From Rhodococcus xishaensis (GTDB lineage: Bacteria > Actinomycetota > Actinomycetes > Mycobacteriales > Mycobacteriaceae), in NCBI RefSeq assembly GCF_004011825.1, contig NZ_RKLO01000003.1:248001-312000 (forward strand): DNA of 64,000 nt, in the 5' to 3' direction. This document shows positions 9,432-19,252 of this stretch, one piece after another. The notes under the pieces are model-generated. The model worked only from the letters and a program-made list of their open reading frames with translations. It was not told the origin of the DNA and made no database searches. A program made the translations under genes and the position numbers. Numbering within the stretch: position 1 is the first letter of the stretch; every line of letters begins with the position of its first letter.

Positions 9432-11077
9432 CGCCCGTCCTCGGACTCCATGTGCGGGTAGCGGTAGTCGGTCGGCGGGACGAACGTCTCCTTGATCGTG
9501 CGCGCCGAGACCCATCGCAGCAGGTTCAGCGGCGATCCCGCCTTGTCGTTGGTACCCGATGCCCGAGCCCCTCCGAACGGCTGCTGCCCCACCACCGCTC
9601 CGGTCGGTTTGTCGTTGACGTAGAAGTTCCCGGCCGTGTAGCGCAGTGCTGCCGAGGCCTGTTCGACCGCTGCTCGGTCTTCCGCGACGACGGCGCCGGT
9701 GAGTGCGTAGGGTGCCGCGCTGTCCACGGCCGTGAGGATGTCGGCGAACGCGCCGGGCGCGGAGTCGTCGTACAGGTGCACCGACAGGATCGGGCCGAAG
9801 TACTCCTTCCGCAGCGCCTCATCGTGCGGATCGTCGACGAGCAGCACGGTGGGCCGCACGAAGTAGCCGACGCTGTCGTCGTACTTGCCGCCGACAGAGA
9901 TCTGCACGCTGTCGGCAGCGCGTGCCCGCTCGATCGCCGCGACGGATTTGTCGTAGGCGCGGCGGTCGATGAGCGCGCCGCCGAAGTTCTCGAGATCGGT
10001 GACGTCACCGTAGGTGAGGGCGTCGACCTCGGCGAGGAACTGATCCCTCATCCCGGCCCATACCGACCGCGGGATATACGCGCGAGATGCCGCCGAACAC
10101 TTCTGCCCCTGGTATTCGAACGCCCCCCGGATGAGGACGGTCGACAGAGTCGCGGGGTCGGCCGACGAGTGCGCGACCACGAAGTCCTTGCCTCCGGTCT
10201 CGCCCACCAGACGCGGGTAGCCATGGTAGTTCTCGATGTTCGCGGCCACCTCCCGCCACAGGTGCTGGAACGTCGCCGTCGATCCGGTGAAGTGGATCCC
10301 GGCCAGTCGCGGGTCACGCAGCGCCACATCGGAAACCGCGGCACCGTCCCCGGTGAGCAGGTTGATCACTCCGGGCGGCATACCGGCCGCCTCGAGCAGT
10401 CTCATCGTCCAGTAGGCGGCGAGGGTCTGCGTGGGAGACGGTTTCCAGATCACCGTGTTGCCCATCAGGGCCGGGGCGGTCGGCAGGTTGCCGGCGATGG
10501 CCGAGAAATTGAAGGGGGTGATCGCGTAGACGAACCCTTCGAGCGGCCGGTACTCGAGCCGATTCCACACGCCCGGCGACGAGATCGGCTGGTCCGCGAG
10601 GATCTGGCGGGCGAAGTGCACGTTGAACCGCCAGAAGTCGACCAATTCGCACGGCGCGTCGATCTCGGCCTGCTGCACCGACTTGGACTGCCCCAACATC
10701 GTCGCCGCAGCCACCTTCTCGCGCCAGGTTCCGGACAAGAGATCGGCGGCGCGCAACAGGACCGCCGCTCGCTCGTCGAACGGCATTCCACGCCACTCGG
10801 GCGCCGCTGCGATCGCCGCCTCGATCGCCGCGGAGGCGTCGTCGTACGTCGCGTTTGCGAACGTCGCCAGGACAGACGAATGACGATGAGGCTGAACCAC
10901 TTCCCGAACTTCACCGCCGCCGAAACGGTAGTTGCCGCCGATCACGCGCGGAATCTCGATCGCCGAGGCGGTGTGCGCGGCGAGCGCCGCCTTCAGACGA
11001 TCGCGCTCGGCGCTTCCCGGCGCGTATGAGTGCACCGGCTCGTTGCGCGGCGCCGGTACCTGTGTGACGGCATCCAT
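9428..11077 (-). CDS. rocA: Delta-1-pyrroline-5-carboxylate dehydrogenase
   Basis: 549-residue aldehyde dehydrogenase-superfamily enzyme that oxidises P5C or glutamate semialdehyde to glutamate with NAD. The catalytic Cys is in FEYQGQKCSAASRAYIP near residue 320, and the conserved Glu in LVGETGGKDFVVAH near 285. The ATG at 11077 was chosen because it is preceded by GAGGAGGGCAGC, a strong ribosome binding site; an earlier in-frame start would consume that site. The downstream gene is putA, so this is a complete two-step proline-to-glutamate operon. Confidence 0.93.
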   Translation of the reverse strand: MDAVTQVPAPRNEPVHSYAPGSAERDRLKAALAAHTASAIEIPRVIGGNYRFGGGEVREVVQPHRHSSVLATFANATYDDASAAIEAAIAAAPEWRGMPFDERAAVLLRAADLLSGTWREKVAAATMLGQSKSVQQAEIDAPCELVDFWRFNVHFARQILADQPISSPGVWNRLEYRPLEGFVYAITPFNFSAIAGNLPTAPALMGNTVIWKPSPTQTLAAYWTMRLLEAAGMPPGVINLLTGDGAAVSDVALRDPRLAGIHFTGSTATFQHLWREVAANIENYHGYPRLVGETGGKDFVVAHSSADPATLSTVLIRGAFEYQGQKCSAASRAYIPRSVWAGMRDQFLAEVDALTYGDVTDLENFGGALIDRRAYDKSVAAIERARAADSVQISVGGKYDDSVGYFVRPTVLLVDDPHDEALRKEYFGPILSVHLYDDSAPGAFADILTAVDSAAPYALTGAVVAEDRAAVEQASAALRYTAGNFYVNDKPTGAVVGQQPFGGARASGTNDKAGSPLNLLRWVSARTIKETFVPPTDYRYPHMESEDGR

Positions 11078-11189
11078 GCTGCCCTCCTCAGCCAGAGCCA
11101 AGAGACTGCAACCAAGCTCAGGCTACGCCGAGACAGGCCGGCGCGAGGGGGTTCAGCGGGTCACCGCACCTGCCGGTGACTCACCGCAC

Positions 11190-12299
11190 TCAGCCGAGTC
11201 GACTCGCGGCCGCCGCGATACGCTCATCCGACGCGGTGAGTGCGATCCGCACGTGCTCGAGGCCCCGCGGGCCGTAGAAGTCGCCAGGCGCGACCAGGAT
11301 GCCACGCTCGGCGAACCAGTCGACGGTGTCGCGGCAGGCCTCGCCGCGGGTGGCCCACAAGTACAGGCCGGCCTCCGAGTTGTCGACGGACAAGCCCGCC
11401 CCGCGGACAGCGGCCAGCAGGATCTCGCGACGTCGCCGGTAGCGCTCGCGCTGTTCCCGCTCCTGCTCGTCGTCGGTGAGGGCCGCCGCCATCGCAGCCT
11501 GGATCGGCGTCGGCATCATCATGCCTGCGTGCTTGCGCACCTCGAGCAGTTCGGCAACCAGCTCCGGGTCACCCGCGAGGAAGCCGGCCCGGTAGCTGGC
11601 CAGATTCGAGGTCTTCGACAGCGAATGGATCGCCAGCAGCCCGGTGTGATCGCCGCCGCACACCCGCGGATCGAGGATCGACACGGCCTCGTCCTCCCAG
11701 GTCAGGCCCAGGTAGCACTCGTCGGAGGCGACGATCGCGCCGCGCTCGCGAGCGAACTCGACCACCTTGCGCAGGTGCGGGACACCGAGCACCTTGCCCG
11801 TCGGATTGGACGGGGAGTTGACGAAGATCAGTGCCGGCGTCTGCGGCCCCAACTGCGCGGTTCCGTCGGCGCGTAGCACTCGCGCACCGGCGAGCAGAGC
11901 GCCCACCTCGTAGGTGGGATAGGCGACCTCGGGAATCACCACGAGGTCCTCCGCGCCGAGCCCGAGCAGGGTTGGCAGCCACGCAATGGCCTCCTTGGTG
12001 CCGATCACAGGCAGGATCGCCGTGGGATCGACACTGACCACGCCGTAGCGCCGTGCCAGCGACGCTGACGCGGCCCCACGCAGCTCGTCGGTGCCGTGCG
12101 TCGTCGGATACCCGGGCACCGCTGCGACCGACGCCAGCGCGTCCTGGATGACCGGCGCGACCGGATCGACGGGCGTGCCGACCGACAGGTTCACGATCCC
12201 ACCGGGATGCGACTGCGCCTTCTGCTTCGCGGACGCGAGGGAGTCCCACGGGAAATCCGGCAGGGCCTTCGCTGGTGACTTGCGGGGGATGCGCGGCAC
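11190..12299 (-). CDS. dapC: N-succinyl-LL-diaminopimelate aminotransferase
   Basis: 369-residue class I/II PLP aminotransferase. The Schiff-base lysine lies in HSLSKTSNLASYRAGF near residue 222, and the cofactor-contacting region FVNSPSNPTGKVLG near 153. The segment LPDFPWDSLASAKQKAQSHP followed by GTPVDPVAP is characteristic of actinobacterial DapC. Its position directly downstream of ferredoxin fdxC also matches mycobacteria. It makes N-succinyl-LL-DAP for lysine and cell-wall synthesis, so all three dap genes in this window serve one pathway from separate transcripts. Confidence 0.9.
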   Translation of the reverse strand: MPRIPRKSPAKALPDFPWDSLASAKQKAQSHPGGIVNLSVGTPVDPVAPVIQDALASVAAVPGYPTTHGTDELRGAASASLARRYGVVSVDPTAILPVIGTKEAIAWLPTLLGLGAEDLVVIPEVAYPTYEVGALLAGARVLRADGTAQLGPQTPALIFVNSPSNPTGKVLGVPHLRKVVEFARERGAIVASDECYLGLTWEDEAVSILDPRVCGGDHTGLLAIHSLSKTSNLASYRAGFLAGDPELVAELLEVRKHAGMMMPTPIQAAMAAALTDDEQEREQRERYRRRREILLAAVRGAGLSVDNSEAGLYLWATRGEACRDTVDWFAERGILVAPGDFYGPRGLEHVRIALTASDERIAAAASRLG

Positions 12300-12323
12300 T
12301 GATCTTCCTCGAACCGTTCCGAC

Positions 12324-12647
12324 CTAGTCGTCGCCCATGGGGGGCAGGGCCTTGATCATCGGCGGGTCGTAGTCGACCTTGCCGAGCTTCGCGGCGCCGC
12401 CCGGCGAACCGAGATCGTCGAAGAAGTCGACGTTCGCGGTGACGTAGCTGGTCCACTGGTCCGGGACGTCGTCCTCGTAGAAGATCGCTTCGACGGGGCA
12501 GACGGGCTCACACGCACCGCAGTCCACGCACTCGTCCGGATGGATGTAGAGCATGCGACCGCCCTCGTAGATGCAGTCGACTGGACACTCCTCGATGCAG
12601 GCCTTGTCCATCACGTCGACGCACGGTTCGGCAATCACGTAGGTCAC
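12324..12647 (-). CDS. fdxC: 7Fe ferredoxin FdxC
   Basis: 107-residue bacterial ferredoxin with one 3Fe-4S and one 4Fe-4S site. The first cluster region is [17 protein letters not shown], the second [16 protein letters not shown]. The C-terminal extension [18 protein letters not shown] is typical of actinobacterial FdxA/FdxC. The start is GTG at 12647, just after GGCAGGGAGAGC; longer frames upstream give non-ferredoxin sequence. It lies 24 bp upstream of dapC on the same strand, as in M. tuberculosis. Confidence 0.92.
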   Translation of the reverse strand: MTYVIAEPCVDVMDKACIEECPVDCIYEGGRMLYIHPDECVDCGACEPVCPVEAIFYEDDVPDQWTSYVTANVDFFDDLGSPGGAAKLGKVDYDPPMIKALPPMGDD

Positions 12648-12828
12648 TGCTGCTCTCCCTGCCTTTCTGACACGGGCGCCTGGGCGCCTCGGCGAGCCGG
12701 CTCTCGGGCTCGAGCCCGACGAACATCCGGAGGGTCCAGTATGAAGCGTTGCGGCCACGACGAGTCGGTGAGGGTGCCCTCATGCAGGGGACGGGACCTG
12801 CGTCGTCAGGCCGACCGCAACACGGTCG

Positions 12829-15426
12829 TCAGACCAGCGGCAACACAGACGTGGGCTCGCGAAGGGCGTAGGTCGTCGTCCGCTCCCGAACCGGACGGCC
12901 GATCCCGGCGGCGATGGCCCGCAACTCCTCGACCGTCTTCTCCGATCCGTGCTGCGAGCCGGCCATCCGAGAGATGGTCTCCTCCATCAGTGTGCCGCCG
13001 AGATCGTTCGCACCACCCTGAAGCATCGCCTGGGTGCCGGCGACACCGAGCTTGACCCAGCTCGTCTGGATGTTGTCGATGCGTCCGTGCAGCATGATCC
13101 GGGCCAGCGCGTGCGCCGCCCGGTTGTCGCGGCGCGTCGGTCCCGGTCGGGACGCCCCCGCCAGGTACAGCGGGGCACTTTGATGCACGAACGGCAGGAG
13201 CACGAACTCGGTGAAACCTCCTGTCTCGTCCTGGATTCCACGGATCACCCGCAGGTGGCCGACCCAATGCCTGGGACTGTCCACGTGGCCGTACATCATC
13301 GTCGAACTCGAGCGAAGCCCCACCTGGTGCGCGGTGGTGATGACGTCGATCCACGCCGACGTCGGCAGCTTGCCTTTGGTCAGCACCCACCGCACCTCGT
13401 CGTCGAGGATCTCGGCCGCGGTTCCCGGAATGGTGTCGAGTCCGGCGGCCTTCAGTTCGATCAGCCAGTCGCGGATGCTCTGACCGCCGCGGGATGCACC
13501 ATTGACGACCTCCATCGGGCTGAACGCGTGCACGTGCATCGACGGAACCCGCCGCTTGACCGCCCGCACCAAGTCGGCGTACCCGGTGACCGGCAGCTCG
13601 GGGTCGATGCCGCCCTGCATGCAGACTTCGGTAGCCCCTGCCACGTGCGCCTCCCACGCACGGTCGGCGACTTCCTCCGCCGAGAGCGTGAACGCGTCGG
13701 CGTCACCCTTGCGCTGAGCGAAGGCGCAGAACCGGCACCCGGTGTAGCAGATGTTCGTGAAGTTGATGTTCCTGTTCACGACATATGTGACATCCTCGCC
13801 GACGGCGTCCCGGCGCAGCGCGTCTGCGAGCGCGACGACGGCCTCGAGCCCGTCCCCGTCCGCGGTCGCGAGAGCGAGGTACTCGTCGTCGGACAGGCTC
13901 CCGGGGTCCCGTTCGGCACGGCGCAACGCCGAGAGGACGTCGGTGTCGACGCGCACCGGAGCCGTTCGGCCCAGCTCGAGGACCTGCTCCCGAACGGTGT
14001 CCCAGTCGCCGAATGCACTGCCGAGATCCGAGCGGGTCTCGGTGTTACGCCCACTCGTGTCGATCTCGGTGTTCAAGTCGATCCGGCCGGACGACGCCCA
14101 TTCCTCGTCGGGCTCCTGCCACGGCAGCCCCTCCGGTTTCACACCCTCACGGGCCAGTCCGGTGTCGGGGTCCGCGAGCGCCCGGACATGGGCGCCGATC
14201 CGCGGGTCGATCCACGGGTGTCCGGCCAGCACGTACTGGGGCTGCGCCGCCGTCCGCTCCACGAGCGTGTACCCGGCCTTCGCTGTGATCTCGGCGAGAG
14301 TATCCAGATTCGGCCAAGGCCGTTCGGGATTCACGTGGTCGGGGGTGAGCGGCGAGACACCGCCCCAGTCGTCCACGCCGGCCTTGATCAGCGCGAGGCA
14401 CTCCTCGTGCGAGACCAGATTCGGCGGAGACTGGATCCGCATGCCCGGACCGAGCAGTAGTCGCGCGACGGCGATGGTCGCGAGGAACTCCTCGAGATTT
14501 GCGTCGGGGGCACCTCGCATCGCAGTGTCGGGCTTGGCGAGGAAATTCTGCACGATCACTTCCTGCACGTGACCGAAGGCCTTGTGCAGCTTGCGGATCG
14601 CCATGATGGAATCGGCGCGCTCGGCGTGCGTCTCGCCGATCCCGACCAGGATGCCGGTCGTGAACGGTACCGACAACCGGCCCGCATCAGTCAGCGTCCG
14701 AAGCCGCACCTCGGGATCCTTGTCGGGGCTGCCGTAGTGGCACTCCCCCTTCTCGGTGAACAGCCGCTTGGAAGTGGTCTCGAGCATCATCCCCATCGAC
14801 GGTGCGACCGGCTTGAGGCGCGAGATCTCCTCCCAGCTCATCACGCCCGGATTCAGGTGCGGCAGCAGACCCGTCTCCTCGAGCACCCGGATCGCCATCG
14901 CCCGGACGTAGTCGAGTGTTGAGTCGTAGCCGCGCTCGTCGAGCCACTGCTTCGCCTCCGGCCAACGGTCTTCAGGTCGGTCGCCGAGCGTGAACAACGC
15001 CTCCTTGCAACCCATTTCGGCGCCCCGACGAGCGATCTCGAGAACCTCGTCCGGCTCGAGATACATTCCTTGGCCCGCGGCGCGCAGTTTGCCCGGCACC
15101 GTGACGAACGTGCAGTAGTGGCACTTATCGCGGCACAGACGGGTCAGCGGGATGAACACCTTGCGCGAGTACGACACGGTGTTCGGGCGACCCGCGGCAT
15201 CCAAGCCCATGTCCCGTACCCTCGCGGCGGATGCGCACAGATCGTCGAGGTCGGCGCCGCGCGCGTGCAACAGCCTTGTCGCCTCGTCGACGTTGAGCGT
15301 CACACCGTCCCTGGCCCGGCGCAGGACCCGACGCATCGCACTCGCGGACGGAGTCTCAGAGGGCATCTGACGCCCCGGAACCGGCGAGAACGTGGACTGG
15401 TCGGTGGCATCGCTCGAGTGACTCAC
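12829..15426 (-). CDS. fbiC: FO synthase FbiC (CofG-CofH fusion)
   Basis: 865-residue bifunctional radical-SAM enzyme that makes 7,8-didemethyl-8-hydroxy-5-deazariboflavin (FO), the chromophore of coenzyme F420. Two CxxxCxxC iron-sulphur motifs are visible, one per half: [10 protein letters not shown] near residue 80 (CofG part) and [10 protein letters not shown] near 566 (CofH part). Other blocks ([40 protein letters not shown]) match mycobacterial FbiC. I chose the GTG at 15426; an ATG about 19 codons downstream is also possible. It faces away from the fdxC gene by about 180 bp. Confidence 0.95.
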   Translation of the reverse strand: MSHSSDATDQSTFSPVPGRQMPSETPSASAMRRVLRRARDGVTLNVDEATRLLHARGADLDDLCASAARVRDMGLDAAGRPNTVSYSRKVFIPLTRLCRDKCHYCTFVTVPGKLRAAGQGMYLEPDEVLEIARRGAEMGCKEALFTLGDRPEDRWPEAKQWLDERGYDSTLDYVRAMAIRVLEETGLLPHLNPGVMSWEEISRLKPVAPSMGMMLETTSKRLFTEKGECHYGSPDKDPEVRLRTLTDAGRLSVPFTTGILVGIGETHAERADSIMAIRKLHKAFGHVQEVIVQNFLAKPDTAMRGAPDANLEEFLATIAVARLLLGPGMRIQSPPNLVSHEECLALIKAGVDDWGGVSPLTPDHVNPERPWPNLDTLAEITAKAGYTLVERTAAQPQYVLAGHPWIDPRIGAHVRALADPDTGLAREGVKPEGLPWQEPDEEWASSGRIDLNTEIDTSGRNTETRSDLGSAFGDWDTVREQVLELGRTAPVRVDTDVLSALRRAERDPGSLSDDEYLALATADGDGLEAVVALADALRRDAVGEDVTYVVNRNINFTNICYTGCRFCAFAQRKGDADAFTLSAEEVADRAWEAHVAGATEVCMQGGIDPELPVTGYADLVRAVKRRVPSMHVHAFSPMEVVNGASRGGQSIRDWLIELKAAGLDTIPGTAAEILDDEVRWVLTKGKLPTSAWIDVITTAHQVGLRSSSTMMYGHVDSPRHWVGHLRVIRGIQDETGGFTEFVLLPFVHQSAPLYLAGASRPGPTRRDNRAAHALARIMLHGRIDNIQTSWVKLGVAGTQAMLQGGANDLGGTLMEETISRMAGSQHGSEKTVEELRAIAAGIGRPVRERTTTYALREPTSVLPLV

Positions 15427-15484
15427 CCGTCGATCATGCGCCACCGACCGGGGTGACTGCCACCAGGGTTCTCGCGAAGTCCGC

Positions 15485-15694
15485 CTATGCGTGGGGGTAG
15501 TCCTCGTCGACAGGGACGCTTCGGCGCTGTTCGGCCGCGTCGGCGGGATCGACCTCGAGCGGCGTCGGCGGTGGTGTCGACTCGTCCTGCTCGTCGTCGG
15601 TCTCGGCCGGCGTGAGCTGCTCGACGAGGTCAGCCTCGGACACGTTCGCGGACACCGGTTCGCCCCCGGTGTTCTCGGTCTCGTATGCAACCAT
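15485..15694 (-). CDS. Small acidic hypothetical protein
   Basis: 69-residue, strongly acidic, proline- and threonine-containing protein without predicted membrane segments. It is likely disordered: nearly every third residue in the middle is Asp, Glu, Pro or Thr. The ATG at 15694 follows GGGAGGTGGTCGTG, a good ribosome binding site; a longer in-frame version starting at 15832 is possible. It lies 58 bp upstream of fbiC on the same strand and may share its transcript. No family recognised. Confidence 0.5.
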   Translation of the reverse strand: MVAYETENTGGEPVSANVSEADLVEQLTPAETDDEQDESTPPPTPLEVDPADAAEQRRSVPVDEDYPHA

Positions 15695-15786
15695 CACGAC
15701 CACCTCCCGTCTCAGCGCACTCCTACGGTCGTCAGGGGCATCCTCCACCATAAGCCACGACTCGGGCAGGATAAGGTCGTGAGCTT

Positions 15787-16308
15787 GTGTTCCCTTCTCC
15801 GGACCCGGCACGATCCGAGCGACCAGTGACAATGGCCGACCCCGCGTGGCGGCCGAGCACCAAGGCCAGGCTGTTGTGGGCGATCAATGCCGTACTTCTG
15901 TGGCTCCCGGTGTTCGTCGCCCAAGCCGTCGTCGCGATCATCGGATGGTGGCCGGGATGGGTGTCTGGTGTCGTCCTCGCGGCCACGATCGTGCTGGCGG
16001 TGGTCCACATTTCCGTCGTCCCGCTCTGGCGGTACCGGGTGCACCGGTGGGAGATCAGCGAGACCGCCGTCTACACCCGGTCCGGATGGTTCACCCAGGA
16101 GCGCCGGATCGCACCCATCTCGCGGGTGCAGACCGTCGACACCGAACGCGGACCGGTCGACCGGATGCTCGGACTCGCCACGGTGACGGTCACGACGGCG
16201 TCGTCGGCGGGTGCCGTGAAGATCGTCGCCCTGGATCAGGAAACTGCGGATCGCACGGTCGCTCGGTTGACCGAGATCGCAGGCTCGAACGCCGGAGACG
16301 CCACGTGA
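15787..16308 (+). CDS. Bacterial PH-domain membrane protein (YdbS-like)
   Basis: 173 residues with two adjacent transmembrane segments (about residues 28 to 75) followed by a bacterial PH-2 domain. The domain shows the family pattern EISETAVYTRSGWFTQERR and ISRVQTVDTERGPVDRMLGL. Proteins of this type (YdbS) pair with a longer YdbT partner, which is the case here: its stop overlaps the GTG of the next gene (GTGA). In Bacillus the pair has been linked to resistance to a membrane-active bacteriocin; no function is shown here. Confidence 0.8.
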   Translation: MFPSPDPARSERPVTMADPAWRPSTKARLLWAINAVLLWLPVFVAQAVVAIIGWWPGWVSGVVLAATIVLAVVHISVVPLWRYRVHRWEISETAVYTRSGWFTQERRIAPISRVQTVDTERGPVDRMLGLATVTVTTASSAGAVKIVALDQETADRTVARLTEIAGSNAGDAT

Positions 16309-17843
16309 GCGTCCCCGTCGAATCGTCCGGAGCGGCAGCCCTCGCGGCCGAGGAAGACCAGCCGTGGCTACGCCTCGACAAGCGGATGCTGATCGTGCAT
16401 CCGGTAAACGAGATCCTCGCGCTGCTGCCGGTCGTCGTGGTGTCGTGGATCCTCGGCAGCAGCAGCGGCAACTACTACTGGGGACTGATAGTTGTCGCCC
16501 CACTCGTCGCGCACGGCGTGCTGCGTTGGGTCACCACGACCTACCGCGTCGGACCCGTCCACGTGCAACTGCGTCGCGGGGTGTTCCAGAAGAAGGTGCT
16601 CTCGGTCCCGCGCAGCCGCATCCGATCCGTCGACGTCGAGGCCGGGGTCATGCACCGCCTGCTGGGGCTGGCCGTGCTGCGGATCGGGACCGGACGGCAA
16701 AGCGCCCGCGACGAGGATCGGTTCGAACTCAACGCCCTCGACGCGTCGCTCGTGCCGGACATGCGCGCCGCGCTACTGGCCGGGCACGACCGGACCACCG
16801 CAGCGGAGGACGCCGCCGCACCAGCCACACCCGGCCGCGAGATCGGGCACTGGTCCGCATCGTGGGTGCGCTACGCCCCGTTCTCCGTCACCGGTCTGAT
16901 CGCGATCGGCGCCTTCGTCGGCGTGATCTTCCAGTACGGCCTCCAAGATCGGATCGCCGACGTACCGGTGCTCGAGAACGGGTTCGATTCCGCCGAACAC
17001 GCCGGGGCACTTGCCCTGGCCGTCCTCGGGTTGTTCGCGCTGATTGCCCTGTTCGTCGTCGCGACCGTCCTCGCGTGCGTGCGGTATCTCATTACCTACG
17101 GAAACATGACGGTCACCGACAACGGTCGAACCCTGCATGTGAGCCGCGGTCTGCTGCGGACGCGACAGACCACCCTCGACCGCGCCCGCCTGCGCGGGAC
17201 GACGCTGAAGGAGCCACTGCTGCTGCGCCTGGCGGGCGGCGCCGCGCTGGATGCGATCATGACCGGCGTCAGCGCCGAGAGCCGCGAGTCGTCGCTGCTA
17301 CTGCCGCAGAGCCCGCGCACCGAGGCAGCCCGCGTGATGGCGACCGTCCTCGGCGACGACCGGCAGGCCGACGCCCCGCTCGTCGCACACGGACCGGCCG
17401 CCCGTCGAAAGCGATACACGCGAGCCCTGTGGCCCGCGGCCCTCGCCGCCGTGATCGCGGCCGGCGTCCTCGCCACCGGCGGGCACGTGCCGTGGCCCGC
17501 ATGGGCGGGGGTCGTGGTGCTGGCCGTCGGAGGGGCGGGGCTGGCGTGGGACCGCTACCGCGGGCTCGGCCACGCGGTGCTGCCGGGCTGGCTGATCACC
17601 CGCAACGGCTCTCTGGACCGCCGACGCAACAGCCTCGAGGCCGCCGGCATCATCGGGTGGACGGTGCGGCAGACGTTCTTCCAGCGTCGCGCGGGTCTAG
17701 CCACGGTGGTCGCGGCCACTCCCGCCGGCATCGGCGGATACTCCGTTCGTGACCTTCCGGCCGACTGGGCCTGGGCGCTCGTCGAGGCGGTCACACCCGG
17801 CGCCGGAGACATCTGGCTTCGCGATCAGAACGATCAGCACTGA
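16305..17843 (+). CDS. Bacterial PH-domain membrane protein (YdbT-like)
   Basis: 512-residue partner of the YdbS-like protein. It contains several pairs of hydrophobic helices separated by PH-2 repeats. The first domain is seen in RVGPVHVQLRRGVFQKKVLS and SRIRSVDVEAGVMHRLLGLA, a second in MTVTDNGRTLHVSRGLLRTR, and a third near the C-terminus in LITRNGSLDRRRNSLEAAGI. The GTG at 16305 was chosen because it overlaps the upstream stop. The last codons and the stop fall at the edge of a 24-bp tandem repeat shared with the convergent gene. Confidence 0.8.
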   Translation: MSVPVESSGAAALAAEEDQPWLRLDKRMLIVHPVNEILALLPVVVVSWILGSSSGNYYWGLIVVAPLVAHGVLRWVTTTYRVGPVHVQLRRGVFQKKVLSVPRSRIRSVDVEAGVMHRLLGLAVLRIGTGRQSARDEDRFELNALDASLVPDMRAALLAGHDRTTAAEDAAAPATPGREIGHWSASWVRYAPFSVTGLIAIGAFVGVIFQYGLQDRIADVPVLENGFDSAEHAGALALAVLGLFALIALFVVATVLACVRYLITYGNMTVTDNGRTLHVSRGLLRTRQTTLDRARLRGTTLKEPLLLRLAGGAALDAIMTGVSAESRESSLLLPQSPRTEAARVMATVLGDDRQADAPLVAHGPAARRKRYTRALWPAALAAVIAAGVLATGGHVPWPAWAGVVVLAVGGAGLAWDRYRGLGHAVLPGWLITRNGSLDRRRNSLEAAGIIGWTVRQTFFQRRAGLATVVAATPAGIGGYSVRDLPADWAWALVEAVTPGAGDIWLRDQNDQH

Positions 17844-17902
17844 GCGCGCGCGAACGATCAGCTCTGAGCGCGCGCGAACGATCAGCTCTGAGCGCGCGCG
17901 AA
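17828..17902. repeat. 24-bp tandem repeat across two convergent gene ends
   Basis: Two perfect 24-bp units occupy 17841-17864 and 17865-17888. They are flanked by a near-perfect 13-bp partial unit at 17828-17840 (one mismatch) and a 14-bp partial unit at 17889-17902. The unit begins TGAGCGCGCGCGAACGATCA and ends GCTC. The first TGA is the stop codon of the YdbT-like gene. On the other strand the reverse of the same unit supplies the last codons (RAQS) and the TGA stop of the convergent membrane-protein gene. Confidence 0.9.
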
Positions 17903-18307
17903 GATCGAGTCCACCTGCACCCGGAACAGGTACACGCCCGCGGGCAGGATGGCCGCGACGAACAGCAGCAGTGTTCGCCAGTCCTCGAAGACCAACACGT
18001 CGCCGCCCGGTCCACCGATCGTGCAGATTCCGAACCCGAACAGCCACCCGAAGAGCGGCAAAGCCGCGACGAGCACCCGATCGGTGAACTGCCGGGCCCC
18101 GACAACGAGCAGCAGATTCACTCCCGCGGCAACGAGGATCGACACCGGGAACGGCGCCGTCCCGATGTACGCCGGCAGGAACAGCACCGTCAGGACCGCG
18201 CACAGGAACCCATCCAACGTGAGCAGGGCCAACGTCGTCCGGCTCTCGGCGACGGTCGGCAGGGTTTCGGTGGAGCTCGGAGCGGTCACGCTTCGATCAT
18301 CCGCCAT
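17882..18307 (-). CDS. Conserved membrane protein, Rv1171-like
   Basis: 141 residues with four hydrophobic segments after a polar N-terminus of about 20 residues. It follows mshB with an 11-bp overlap, exactly where M. tuberculosis has the small membrane protein Rv1171. The ATG at 18307 gives MADDRSV and a family-like length; a longer frame to 18412 runs deep into mshB. No catalytic motif is visible and the role is unknown. Its C-terminus (FARAQS) is encoded within the tandem repeat. Confidence 0.75.
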   Translation of the reverse strand: MADDRSVTAPSSTETLPTVAESRTTLALLTLDGFLCAVLTVLFLPAYIGTAPFPVSILVAAGVNLLLVVGARQFTDRVLVAALPLFGWLFGFGICTIGGPGGDVLVFEDWRTLLLFVAAILPAGVYLFRVQVDSIFARAQS

Positions 18308-19217
18308 GACCGCCGCCCGCATCACGCTGGGTGGGGACCGGTGAGGAAACGCCAGCGAACAGGTCCGCCTCACGTCCGCGCTCGTCGACAGGGCCGGCCT
18401 GCCCGCGGACAAGCACGAAGTGCTCCTCGCTCAGGATCGGCTGCGCGACGAGGTTCGACAACACGAACTCGGATCCCGACGGCGCCACCGTCACCTGTGT
18501 CTCGTGGGCGCGCAGCGCCGCCAGCTTCGCCTCCATCACCGGCGAGACGTTCACCGCTGCCGTCACCGTGGAATCGGGCACGCTCGGCAACTGGCCGGAT
18601 TCGGGCATCGTCCACCCGGCGGGGATCTCGCCGATCCGGGAGATTCCCGCCTCGAGTGCTCCCCGCTCGGAGACGGTCCAGTAGAACTTCGCGACCTCCC
18701 ACTGGGCACCCGCCTCGGGGAACGCGTCGGTGCCCGCAGCCTCCACGGCCGCCGTCGTGAAGCGGTGTGTCTGAACGTGATCGGGGTGGCCGTACCCACC
18801 GGCCGGGTCGTAGGTCACCACGACGTGCGGACGCAATTCGCGGATCACCGCGACCAGCGCGCCCACCGCCTCGTCCGGATCGGCGTTCACGAACGCCCGC
18901 GGGTTGGCCGCCGACGCTGTACCCGCCATCCCCGAATCCCGCCAGCGACCGGCGCCGCCCAGGAATCGGGGCGCGGACGCACCCAGCGCCCGCAACGCAC
19001 GGGTCAGTTCGAGGATCCGGTAGCCGCCCAGCTGATCGGCGCGATCGACGACGAGCCCGGCCCACCGGTCACCGATCACCTCACCCTCCTCACCGAGAGT
19101 GCAGGTGAGGACCGTGACCTCGGCACCGTCCGAAGCGCAGCGGGCTATCGCGCCACCCGTAGTCAGGGTCTCGTCGTCGGGATGCGCGTGTACGAACAGG
19201 ATGCGTCGACCGCTCAC
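18297..19217 (-). CDS. mshB: Mycothiol deacetylase MshB
   Basis: 306-residue zinc deacetylase (PIG-L/LmbE family) that removes acetate from GlcNAc-Ins to give GlcN-Ins, the second step of mycothiol synthesis. The zinc motif AHPDDE is at residues 11 to 16, and the third ligand lies in [10 protein letters not shown] near 150. The N-terminus [20 protein letters not shown] matches mycobacterial MshB. The start is GTG. The gene sits between lpqW and the Rv1171-like gene, the conserved order. Confidence 0.94.
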   Translation of the reverse strand: MSGRRILFVHAHPDDETLTTGGAIARCASDGAEVTVLTCTLGEEGEVIGDRWAGLVVDRADQLGGYRILELTRALRALGASAPRFLGGAGRWRDSGMAGTASAANPRAFVNADPDEAVGALVAVIRELRPHVVVTYDPAGGYGHPDHVQTHRFTTAAVEAAGTDAFPEAGAQWEVAKFYWTVSERGALEAGISRIGEIPAGWTMPESGQLPSVPDSTVTAAVNVSPVMEAKLAALRAHETQVTVAPSGSEFVLSNLVAQPILSEEHFVLVRGQAGPVDERGREADLFAGVSSPVPTQRDAGGGHGG

Positions 19218-19252
19218 CGAACCCGCTTCCCCTCGCTCACTTCAGGATCCAC

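Noticed and set aside
9404-11029. Long plus-strand open frame opposite rocA
   Set aside because: Antisense to an aldehyde dehydrogenase with intact active-site motifs; no ribosome binding site or motif of its own.
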